A DNA stretch of 21,616 bases, taken from NCBI GenBank assembly GCA_020650975.1, contig JAIPMN010032407.1, forward strand, positions 1 through 21,616. The letters run 5' to 3'. Position 1 is the stretch's first letter. Each line of letters starts with the position of its first letter. The translations under genes were made by a program, and so were the position numbers. The notes under the pieces are model-generated. The model had not been told where the DNA came from and made no database searches. It saw nothing but the letters and a program-made list of their open reading frames with translations. This stretch comes from Apostichopus californicus (lineage: Eukaryota; Echinodermata; Holothuroidea; Aspidochirotida; Stichopodidae). Below are positions 10,271-19,599 of this stretch, piece by piece.

Positions 10271-10752
10271 GGTACTGATGACCTTTAAATACTGTCCTGT
10301 ACATCTTAAACTGTGTCAAACCATCTTCTAGCTAAATGCACATTGCAAGCAATACTTCACTAAGCCTCCTCAGCACACTCTATAATGCAGGCTCAGTGAA
10401 GCAGAAGAAGATAATAACACTGTACTGCTACCCCTGGGATATATGACACCGCTGTGATATGTATCATAACTGAGATTATAAATAACCTCAGGGAGGAAAC
10501 TGATATATATTAGAAGCAATAAGTCTTCCTCTCCCCCTCAATACTGTGCATCAACACCTCCCATGGAGCTCCTGAGCTTCCAGGAGGTTTTTATGGTTGG
10601 ATGCTAGAAGAGAACAGACCATGAATGAAAAGGACATGCAGGGATTAAACTCCCACAATAATAGTACTGGAAACAGTGACCAATTTATATCCTGGTGTGA
10701 ATCATAAAAGCAAGCATATACACTCATCCCTACAGATAATAAACCATGACCG

Positions 10753-10927
10753 CTTGTTAGTTCAGTATAGGCAAGTACAGTAGTCTCTTATACACTATGA
10801 AGTTATCCCTACACATACATAGCACCATGTCTAACTTTTAGCTGTTAATTCAGTATAGGCAAGTAGTCCCTTATATACACTATGAAGTTATCCCTAGACA
10901 TAATGTGTACCACCATATCCAACTTTC
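10753..10927. repeat. 88-bp direct duplication
   Basis: TTCAGTATAGGCAAGTA starts at 10761 and again at 10849. Both copies continue through CTTATA, CACTATGAAGTTATCCCTA and a variant of CACCATGTCTAACTTT. There are two diverged units. Confidence 0.82.
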
Positions 10928-11175
10928 AAATTATGTTACATGTAAAAGTGAATATGGCTGATTCGTTGCCATTGCCATCATCATCGCCATTATCATCGCC
11001 ATTGCAATCCTCACCATCCATGTAGTTAACACAGCTTTCTGTTTCCAGTTTATTCTATATGGACAGATAGGCCTATATAATATTGTTACATTCTGTGAAC
11101 TCCACTGTTCATCCCTGCAGATACAGTGCAGCAGGCCATCCTCATATAAATCATACTAAAACGCCACATTAAATG

Positions 11176-11523
11176 CAGTGGCGGAGCGTCCATACAGTCA
11201 GGGGGGACGGACTCAAATGGACTGCTGGCGCCCTTTTCATTTTTTTACCACTTTTTACTTATTCGCGATTATTTACTTTTTGATGCGCTACCTATTGACA
11301 TTTGTCACATTTTGTTGGCAATGACAACTATTTATTCTTCGTTTATTTGCAAATTCACAAGGCCAGGAAAGGGTCATTTCCGGCGATCTAGGAAGTATCT
11401 TTACTCAAAAAATTTCTGTACGCTCCGCGCCAACCTGTGGTGGCGCTCCGCTTAGATAGTGTCGAAAGCACCCCTACAGACCATTCTTGCCCCCCTTGAC
11501 CAATAACCCTAGCTCCGCCACTG
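11176..11523. mobile_element. Non-autonomous hAT MITE
   Basis: The 348-bp element starts CAGTGGCGGAGC and ends with the exact reverse complement GCTCCGCCACTG. Imperfect complementarity continues inward, with matching G-rich and C-rich runs. It is flanked by identical 8-bp copies of ATTAAATG (11168-11175 and 11524-11531). CAGTGGCGGA-type termini plus an 8-bp target-site duplication are the hallmark of hAT transposons. No transposase is present. GC content is higher than in the surrounding intron. Confidence 0.9.
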
Positions 11524-11805
11524 ATTAAATGCATTCCATTCTCAACACAAACTAACCAATCCCTAATGTCTACAATTGATTTTGGTTCTGATGGGTGGTA
11601 AAAATTGACAATGGGTAATAACTACCTCGTCGTGAATGTGTGATTATTTACTATAAACCAAAGTACCAAAAAAATATAATCATACTTTTACAAACATAAG
11701 GTTTTAGACGGAACCATATGCATTTAACCATATTGACATAAAAATAATAGTCTTCAATACTCATACAATTAATTTGAATCCTAAAGTAATTCCTTGCTCT
11801 TAATA

Positions 11806-12466
11806 GCTACTGTATGACACAATTTAATAGCTACTGTATGACACAATTTAAGAGCTACTGTACGACACAATTAAAGAGCTACTGTATGACACAATTTAAG
11901 AGCTACTGTATGACACAATTTAAGAGCTGTTGTGTGACACAATTTAAGAGCTACTGTATGACACAATTTAATAGCTACTGTATGACACAATTTAAGAGCT
12001 ACTGTACGACACAATTTAATAGCTACTGTATGACACAATTAAAGAGCTACTGTATGACACAATTTAAGAGCTACTGTATGACACAATTTAATAGCTACTG
12101 TATGACACAATTTAATAGCTACTGTATGACACAACTTAAGAGCTACTGTATGACACAATTTAATAGCTACTGTATGACACAACTTAAGAGCTACTGTATG
12201 ACACAATTTAATAGCTACTGTATGACACAATTTAATAGCTACTGTATGACACAATTTAATAGCTACTGTATGACACAACTTAAGAGCTACTGTATGACAC
12301 AATTTAATAGCTACTGTATGACACAATTTAAGAGCTACTGTATGACAAAATTTGATAGCTACTGTACGACACAATTTCATAGCTACCCTGTACTGTATGA
12401 CACAATTTAATAGCTATTGTATATGACACAATTTGTGAGTTACTGTATGACACAATTTACATCCAG
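11806..12466. repeat. 24-bp minisatellite, about 27 copies, open in frames on both strands
   Basis: The unit GCTACTGTATGACACAATTTAATA, or the same with TTTAAGA or CTTAAGA in the variable part, is repeated over 660 bp. Because 24 is divisible by three, one plus frame (11814-12410) reads MTQFNSYC or MTQFKSYC octapeptides for 198 codons, and one minus frame (12039-12380) reads KLCHTVAI or KLCHTVAL octapeptides for 113 codons. Both look like by-products of the repeat. The 3' units are irregular, with short insertions near 12385 and 12420. Confidence 0.94.
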
Positions 12467-12540
12467 TTTGTTTCTCCTACTAATAGTTATACAGTTATTT
12501 TTGTTGCAGTTCTTGGAATAAAGTTACATTTTGTGTCCCA

Positions 12541-12660
12541 CAACTTTAAATGTCATTTTTTTTATTTCAAGTTGCTTTTCCCTCCGGTTCTTTTCTTTTT
12601 CATTTCTTCTTTTGTTATCTTTCCTTTGTTTTCTTTTTTTTCTCTTTTACAAGCCTTCGA
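12541..12660 (+). repeat. T/C-rich low-complexity tract
   Basis: A pyrimidine-rich stretch of mainly TTTTCTTT and CTTTTC runs gives several overlapping short open frames full of Phe, Ser and Leu. These are composition artefacts, not genes. Confidence 0.7.
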
Positions 12661-12957
12661 ACCCCATATATGTCCAACTTCATTGTTTTTTCTTGTCTTG
12701 GTTTTGGCAGACTAACAGTAACAGATTACAATAAGATTTCAGATCCCTAAATTCACCCCATTCCTTTGATTATTTAGAAAAGACTGTATGTATAGTACAG
12801 TCAACTTGAGCAAATGTTAACACCAAATGCAAAGTTCTTTTAATTGATTAAAAGAAAGTGAAACCATTGTTTTATTAGTACATTACAGAGGAAACACATT
12901 GTGAGCTCAAACACCTAACAACCATGGAGACATTTATCCATCAGCACCTATATAATG

Positions 12958-13500
12958 ACTTCCCACATTAACATATATTACCTGTGTTTATTTATTAGCT
13001 ACTATGTTTATACAGTAGGCTACTTCCAAAGGAAACCTGACTTTATTAATAATTAGTAGTCAGAATATAGGTATGAACAGTGACATTAGCTATATTCTGT
13101 ACCTACTGTACAACTACTGTACATTACACATTGATATACATATATTACCTCTTACCATGTTAGGCTATTTATTTATAATTTTTATACAGTAGGCTACTTC
13201 CAAAGGAAACCTGACTTTATTACTAATTAGTACAGTCGGACTATATTGTTGTAGGTATAAACAGTGACATTACCTATATTGTACCTATACCTACCTCACA
13301 CAATGATATATACTCTATGACTTCTTACCTTGTTAGGCAATTTGTTAATCATGTTTATACAGTAGGCTACTTCCAAAGGAAACCTGACTTTATTACTAAT
13401 TAGTACAGTCATACTATATATAGTATTGTAGGTATAAACAGTGACAATATCAATATATATACTGTAGGCAATTTATTTATTATGTTCATACAGTACTTCT
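12958..13500. repeat. 173-bp tandem repeat, three copies plus a fragment
   Basis: TACAGTAGGCTACTTCCAAA occurs at 13011, 13185 and 13358, spacings of 174 and 173 bp. Each copy continues GGAAACCTGACTTTATTA, AATTAGTA and AACAGTGACA. A degraded fourth start, with ATTTATTATG and CATACAGTA, closes the array near 13500. The period is close to nucleosome length. Confidence 0.9.
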
Positions 13501-13740
13501 TAACAACAACCAATATGTTGCAAACAGAGTGTATTGAATTTCGTGATCCTGCACGTAATAAGGAAAAGGATTACATGCTTGCAATGTTCGTCAAACGGGG
13601 TAACAAAGGGTGCACCACGAGTCACTAACCGCTTGGTAATCCCTTCAATCATACCGTCCATCTTAGAACCCTTTTGTATGGATGCCTGATAATTTTTGCC
13701 ATTGTTACAGGATTTCCAGCAAGTTACTGTTGGGGTCTAT

Positions 13741-13875
13741 TTTCGGGAACAATTTGTTCTAAAGACGTGCCGCGGCATCTGAGTAATTGGCAGTACAAAG
13801 AAATGGTTAAACTTTACGATGTACGGTGAACGTTTAGCCGGCGGTTGGGTCGGTTGACCCGTAACCTGCACGGTC
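13741..13875. other. CpG-rich patch in the large intron
   Basis: Twelve CpG dinucleotides lie between 13744 and 13872, including CCGCGG and GCCGGCGG, while surrounding intron has few. An 82-codon minus-strand open stretch (13737-13985) overlaps it, but I recognise no protein. The patch could be an unmethylated regulatory segment, an alternative exon or promoter, or a remnant of a foreign element. The sequence alone does not decide. Confidence 0.45.
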
Positions 13876-15237
13876 TTACAGAAGCTGCACCAATCATTAA
13901 ATCTGATACAATTTCCAACCAAACTAATATTCAAAGCAATTTGACAAGAATAGTTTTCAAGATCCATCAGTAGGAGAGAGATCATTCAAGACATTTCATC
14001 ATTAAAAGCTTGAAATTAAACAGGGCATTGACTCAAGTTTCCTCTCGTTTCTGTGAGTTAAGTTACTTTACATTGACTACTCTCATATGTCACCAATGTA
14101 CAGTATGCAAAAAGGCTGGCTTTCCACTTGTCCTCAGACCTTATATGTTATACTGTACACAAATATTATATATATAGCTCTGCAAATTTGCATTGGGCAT
14201 GTCAGTATGCATATATCATGCATGACTGAATTCCTCTCTCTGCTATTAAGTTTAGATTTATAGCCATTAGTACAATTATTTGGCTGTTCTTGTACTTAGT
14301 GCTCAGTTATATATCAATTACAGTAGTACAGTGTGTACAGAAAGTAAAAGCAAAACACACCATAATGTAATAGTCTAGCAATGTTTCAGTTAAATATCAA
14401 AAAAAATGTCTGTATATATGCCTTGCTACTTCAATATGGATTCAAAATGCAGTTTTCATTGCCAAAAGTAACAGGCTACTGTATGTTTTCTGATGTATAT
14501 TTGCCAAATATCTTTAAACAATCAAATATACTTACTTTTAACCAGACTTTAGCGAAAATTTATACACTGTATATCACAAAATGTAGCTCAGCTAAACTCC
14601 TAAATTTCAAAAACAACCTGAATTGAATACATGTAGGACATCACAGTAAGTACTGTACTCTTGCAAATTTGAGCGACCTTACTACCTGACAACTTATGAC
14701 TCACTTCTCTTCAAGTGCAGTGGTGTGAAGTTTTCCACGATTATTGACATGAATTAATTCATGAGTGTGTAATTTGAATCCCTTATTCACCCCAGCAGCT
14801 CTTTCTGGTGGGCATAAATTGCAGATTGAGGATGATGGTGATGATGACTGGGTGAGCTGGCTTCATAATTTGAATTGTTATTAGTGATCTCATAATCCCA
14901 GACGATATGTGCTATCACTGCATGTAAATGAGGGATTTGATCATATCTGGTGATGACACATTAATACTCATAAAATTCATGTCATCTAAAGAGATGTCAT
15001 TCTTCTTAAGGCTCTCTGAGGTTATGACCACCAACTTCAGACCATAAAGTTTTTCATTAAATTTCACAAAGTGGTTGTGGCGTGTCTTTGTGCACTGGAA
15101 AACTTTTATCATAAATATAAAAAACATACAGAGATGGATATCTCAATTTAGATGAAAAGCAATATTAATATCGTTCATTGCTAACGCTTTCAGAAATGGT
15201 ATGAACTAGAGCACCAATGGTGCAGAAGCTCATACCT

Positions 15238-15372
15238 TTTCGAGCTTAAAAATGTAGGGCCCAAAAAACTTTATGGCCCACCAAATTTCAGGCCATTTTT
15301 CAGATTCCACCAATTTTGGGCCCACGAGGGATAACCCCCCCCCCCCTTAGCAGAATCCTGGCCACACCACTG
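15238..15372 (-). mobile_element. hAT-like transposon end fragment
   Basis: Read on the minus strand from 15372 the sequence starts CAGTGGTGTGGCCAGGATTC and soon enters a run of G. This is the same layout as the CAGTGGCGGAGC end with its inner G-run in the MITE at 11176-11523. No matching opposite end with a target duplication was found, so it is either a truncated insertion or part of the surrounding composite element. Confidence 0.4.
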
Positions 15373-15875
15373 GCTATAATTCCTATTTTCCCCCTTTAAA
15401 TCCTATTTTACCCGCTCTCTCAAACAATACCACTGACCTATCCTATTAAACTTTCTCCCCTCTACCTGAGCAGACATAACTTCACAAGCACTCCTTCCCA
15501 AAATTTTGGCTGGCTGCTTACATACTGTACCTCAGGCTCTAAGACTTCTAAGAATCGGCAAGTGCTGATTGGCTATAGGGCTCTCATGCTTACAGTTCAA
15601 CAGTTCATAACAACTCCCAATCCTGCTTTAATTCCACTAACAGCCTCTGCAGAGCTTAACCACAAATGTAAACAAACACTGCAGAGACTGGGAGACAAAT
15701 TAAAGGAGCTTTGGCAAAAAGGTGAAGGCTCAGATTTTTTTAAACAATGGGGAGTAATTGTAATTAATTAACTTTTGACCAAAAATTATTAGGCATCACC
15801 TTATTCATACACAATCCAACAATCATCAGTTCAACTTTGAATGTGATCAATCAAAATCTTGAAGAGATTGAGATA

Positions 15876-16322
15876 TTTGAAAATATTACAAAGAATGACC
15901 CCCGATGACCCCCTAAATGACATTTGACCTCAATTTTCCGAACACCCCTCGTAACCCTCATCCCGAGGAACGTTGTGACCAAGTTTCATTATAACTGGCC
16001 ATACACTGTACGAACGGAAGCAATTTGAAAATATAGGGCCGCAGCCCGGGCCACAAAAGACCCCTAGTTGATCTTTGATCTCAAATTCCTGAACACCCTG
16101 AAGGTAACACTTCCATAGTACTATCGTGACAAACCCTCAACATTGTACCATCGAATCTGTAGGAGAAGAAGCATTTTGCGTATTTCCACAAAATGGCCCA
16201 TTACAGCCCACAGGTGACCTTTGACCCCAAATTTCGGACCATCTCTGATGGCCCTATACCCAATGGTCCTTGTGTCCAAGTTTCATGAAATTCCATCAAA
16301 CACTGTGCGAGTGGGAGCGGTT
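15876..16322 (+). repeat. Three ~150-bp diverged core repeats
   Basis: Each unit runs from a TTTGAAAATAT-like start through a GACC-rich segment (TTTGACCTC, TTTGATCTC, TTTGACCCC), then AACACCC or a variant. Units one and three also share CCAAGTTTCAT and a CACTGTNCGA motif. Spacings between equivalent points are about 148, 151 and 147 bp. Similarity is moderate, so the copies are old compared with the minisatellites elsewhere in the window. Confidence 0.7.
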
Positions 16323-16338
16323 TTACCAATTGTTGACG

Positions 16339-16384
16339 GATAGAGTGATAGAGTGATAGAGTGATAGAGTGATAGAGTGATAGA
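16339..16384. repeat. GATAGAGT microsatellite
   Basis: Five perfect octanucleotide units and part of a sixth lie between the 150-bp core repeats and the terminal palindrome. Confidence 0.95.
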
Positions 16385-16400
16385 TGCCGCACTGTAACAA

Positions 16401-16430
16401 TAGCTCACACCAGCATGCTGGTATGAGCTA
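16401..16430. repeat. 30-bp near-perfect palindrome
   Basis: The arm TAGCTCACACCAGCA is followed directly by TGCTGGTATGAGCTA. The arms match at 14 of 15 positions with no loop. This is the probable 3' end structure of the element spanning 15198-16430. Confidence 0.92.
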
Positions 16431-16844
16431 ATAATAATTTAGGATGAGACATTTTACTCAACTTGCAGAGTAGTTTTACTGTCATGAAGGCAGTAATAAT
16501 TAGTTAAAGTAAATATTGCATAGAAAATTATTGAAATAAAAAAGTAAAACAAAAATATCAGGATTTTTTATTCCTCTGGTTATTTTTTTGGAACCAGACA
16601 GGGATTGTATCAAGTCTTCAGGTGGCAAAACTGAGCCAGGCTTTTAATGAAAACGGGTACATGTGAATGACAGTACAGTTGCAGTATAGGTAGAGTTCTA
16701 CACTGTTAACAAAATATTGTAAGCTTAGTAGATTTGGAGTGCAGATGTTGAATGGAGACAGGTACTAATGGAGTGATCCACATGACTGCAGCTTTGGGAG
16801 CGGCACAACTTACCTACATGTACATCACTTTGGGAGTAAGAACG

Positions 16845-16925
16845 CTGAGGTTGTGAGGAGAGGACAGGTTGTGAGAAGAGAGGTTATGAGGAGAGGACAG
16901 GTTGTGAGAAGTGGAGAAGTTGTAA
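16845..16925. repeat. Purine-rich short tandem repeat
   Basis: GAGGTTGTGAGGAGAGGACA and GGTTGTGAGAAG variants alternate about twice. This is a short purine-rich slippage repeat just upstream (in window coordinates) of exon A. Confidence 0.65.
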
Positions 16926-17167
16926 GTAAAACAAGCAAAGTAAAGAGCCCAAACTGACTGGTTTGGATATTTACCAACGACTGTACTTACCTGTCTCTAC
17001 ATACATATGGACCCTAGAATAAGAACTCAGGTAAAGCAAGATTCTATGCGAAAAATTATTACACGAAGCAAGGAATGGAATTAAGCCAATTTCCCTTACA
17101 AGATAAATCAGGTCTCACTACCCCCATCTTCCTCTCCCAGGCCCAACATTTTGTACAATATACCTAC

Positions 17168-17248
17168 CGATGTCCATTTAATACGGCATGGTGTAGAGGT
17201 GTGTATCCGGACCCATCTTGACAGTTTGGGCTGACACTTCTCCGAAAG
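17168..17248 (-). CDS. ANKS1: ANKS1-like gene, ankyrin exon A
   Basis: This is the most upstream exon I can support by homology. Read on the minus strand it gives [20 protein letters not shown], then two bases (CG) of a split codon. [13 protein letters not shown] is the start of the first canonical ankyrin repeat of ANKS1A/ANKS1B. The exon follows a TTTTTGTAG acceptor (AG at 17249-17250) and ends at the donor CG|GTAGGT (GT at 17166-17167). The dangling CG joins the first base (T) of the next exon to make an Arg codon, giving LNGHRDIVELLL, which closely matches vertebrate LNGHKDIV. The exon opens with one base of a split codon, so the upstream exon must end with two bases. The usual ANKS1 N-terminus (a leader with a low-complexity linker) is not visible and probably lies beyond the window. 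An internal AG shortly before PNCQ could serve as an alternative acceptor. Confidence 0.82.
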
Positions 17249-17486
17249 CTACAAAAAGACAAGTAAGAAATCTGGTTAGTAAATAAATAGATTTGTCAAC
17301 AAGTACTAGATGCACTGTACATAGTTCTTTCCTTGTATGCTATGCACAGGTGTACATACTGTATGTAGGTCTGTACTGCAGGTCTTAGTTGGAAGTTATA
17401 TCTTTACAGTGGTCAGCTATTAAACATATTAGCAGTTCTTGAAATATGAGAATGTTTGCCCATTTTGATGATGACTCATTGATACC

Positions 17487-17580
17487 AATTTTCAATTTCA
17501 ATTTCAATTTTTCAATTTTTCTTCAATTTCTTTATTCCAGTATATATTACAACAATTTATAACTAGGACACATAATAATG
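17487..17580 (-). mobile_element. LINE-like 3' tail, minus orientation
   Basis: On the minus strand the sequence reads TATACTGGAATAAAGAAATT followed by GAAAATT-type repeats, matching the tail at 2110-2272. It lies just upstream of exon A, in the same orientation as the gene. No ORF remnant is recognised, and the left part of the element is unclear. Confidence 0.5.
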
Positions 17581-18061
17581 ATACACAATAGACGTAAAAT
17601 GTGAAAAATGTACCAAATGGATTTTAGTGATCTATACACCAGAAATTACCCAATTATGCAATGATAATTTTGATAGATGCCCTGACAAGCTGGAAAGTAC
17701 TGACAGTTCTATTAATAACTGATCATATTTGTAGCTTTACTTTGAGTCTCTACAATCAGAAAATCTGGATAACATTAAAGTATGTACTGACAGCTTGCCA
17801 AAGTTACCAGGTCCTTTTCTGAGACACATTATTACTATCCCATAATTGAATAATCCTGACATCTGCATGGCATGTACAATAATACCATGAACGAGCAAAC
17901 ATTGCCAACAACAATTTAATAAATGTTCATAAAAAAATTAATTACATGAATTCCTACCAACACAATTATATACTGATTCTATTGTCTTTTAGCTGTCTAC
18001 ATTTCCACTCTTCAAAATGACTCTTTTTTAGAACTATGTATCTCCAACTTAATACATGCCA

Positions 18062-18150
18062 TGTTTTGTACAGTACAATGTTGTACAGTACAGTACAGTG
18101 CAATGTTGTACAGTACAATGTACAGAACAATGTTTTGTACAGTAAACTGT
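18062..18150. repeat. GTAC-rich self-complementary patch
   Basis: TGTACAGTACAATGT and TACAGTACAGTAC recur, rich in TGTACA and GTAC palindromes. The segment can fold on itself in several registers and gives short open frames on both strands, all of which look like by-products. Confidence 0.75.
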
Positions 18151-19599
18151 TCCGTACACATGCAAATCCTCTGATTGCATACAAGTACTGTAATCTTGGT
18201 ATTTTTCAAACTCCATTCTGCTAAGCTTAGATACAGTTAATAACTTCCTACCCAGATTTGAGCCAATCATTTGCTTCATTCATTCCTAAATCAATGTACA
18301 GTCATTGTAAAGTGATGAATGAAAAAGACAGTTAGCTAAATGGACAGATTCTGAATAAGATCAATACTGTATGTAATGCTGCAGTCTAAGCAGCCTATAC
18401 AACCTGGTTGTCAATCTGCCTAGGTATTGACATATCATATAAGTAATCACAAGACTAGGTCTCCTATAGCTGTGTTAGGGTAACTATAACTTAAATGACA
18501 AAGTTCAGTATGACAATATTCATGTACATGCAATAAATATTGAAAACTTTATCTCAGAATGTTCATAGACTTTCCCTTTCCTTGGATTAGAAACAACTGC
18601 AGCATTGGGAGGGAGGGTTGACTTGCAGCCTGTATCTGTATGTATTCTCATACACGCTACAGTACAGTTTATGGGTTCTGTTCTCCCCAGCAATGCTTGA
18701 TCACTCAAAATCACTCTCTAAGAACTCTAAATTATGTTATAATTTGAAGCTTTAAAAAATCCTTAAATGCAAGTTTACCTAATTCACTGTGGGTTAAGCT
18801 ACAGTATACTAGGATCTGTACTGATCATTGTGAACAACAAACTACTGAATATTACAAATGTTACAACAAATCAATGCTTTAACACACACCGTTTGAGGTC
18901 AGATACTCTCTAGTCTCTGGTATTTCTTAACATGCCACATACAGATCAATGCACGCGGCATTACGATACCATTTTACAGTATTATTACCTGTGCAGCATT
19001 ATTACATACAGCTCTGTATTGTAGTACTGTACATACTGTACTGCAGCATAGCCTAACTCAGGGTAAATTCTTTCCTTAGTATTGTTTATTATCATTTCTC
19101 ATGCCTTGCATGCCAGAGGTGCAGTCCATTAGTATCTAGACCAATGGTCAATATTGCCCTCAGTCCACTCAGATTCTTATATAACCATTTCAATAACATT
19201 CAAGGTAAATTAACACCGTAAATCTTAATGGTTTATAGAGGAAGTATACATCGTGTGCTTGACTTCTGTTTAATGAAAGTGATTTGTTGTAGCATTGCAG
19301 ATTAATGACTGTATAAACAACTCACATCCTAAAAATGTAAATTGATTACACATCAAGTATCACCACTTCTACAATATCAACTAATACCTCTAAGTATCTG
19401 TGTGTGTGTGTGGGAGACAATTAGGTTGTGTGAGAAAATGTGTAGGCCTAATGTACATAAATGTACATACTGGCATAGTATGGAATTAATAGACACACAC
19501 AGATCTGTCAAAACTCAATCATTTCAATTAACACGCTTACATATATCAATTAAAACAATTCCCAAACTGACTCCATCTCTTACATCATCATATTTGATA

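Larger units (their letters stand above)
15198..16430 (+). mobile_element. Pearl/HINE-like (Helentron-derived) non-autonomous element, putative
   Basis: Four parts occur in the order seen in pearl and other HINE elements. First, a 5' inverted-repeat region (15198-15237) contains GGTATGAACT and AGCTCATACC around GCACCAATGGTGC. Second, three diverged core repeats of about 150 bp have equivalent points near 15876, 16024, 16175 and 16322. Third, an 8-bp microsatellite (GATAGAGT) spans 16339-16384. Fourth, a terminal near-perfect 30-bp palindrome (16401-16430) ends in CTAA before T, as expected for a CTRR-type Helitron end. The 5' and 3' ends share GGTATGARCT. A hAT-like end at about 15372 suggests a nested or separate element in the left part, so the true 5' limit is uncertain. 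No Rep/helicase is encoded. Confidence 0.5.
8879..17167 (-). other. Large intron between exons A and B
   Basis: This 8289-bp intron is bounded by GTAGGT and TCGTAG. It hosts the 40-bp, 88-bp, 24-bp and 173-bp tandem arrays, a hAT MITE, a CpG-rich patch and a pearl/HINE-like element, each listed separately. The stretches 8879-9830 (with a poly-A run near 9593-9612), 10270-10750, 11532-11805, 12467-12957, 13875-15190 and 16440-17160 are AT-rich and show no recognisable gene. Confidence 0.75.

Noticed and set aside
11814-12410. 198-codon plus-strand frame and 113-codon minus-strand frame over the 24-bp array
   Set aside because: Both are forced open by a unit length divisible by three with no stop in the unit. 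No flanking unique coding sequence or splice support exists, so they are not called genes.
13737-13985. 82-codon minus-strand frame over the CpG-rich patch
   Set aside because: No recognisable domain, and no splice sites in a phase fitting exons A or B. Recorded as a CpG patch only.
14717-15372. A hAT element between CAGTGGTGTG at 14717 and the CACACCACTG end at 15372
   Set aside because: The 10-base ends match, but the flanking eight bases differ (TTCAAGTG versus GCTATAAT) and the match does not extend inward, so it is probably coincidence.
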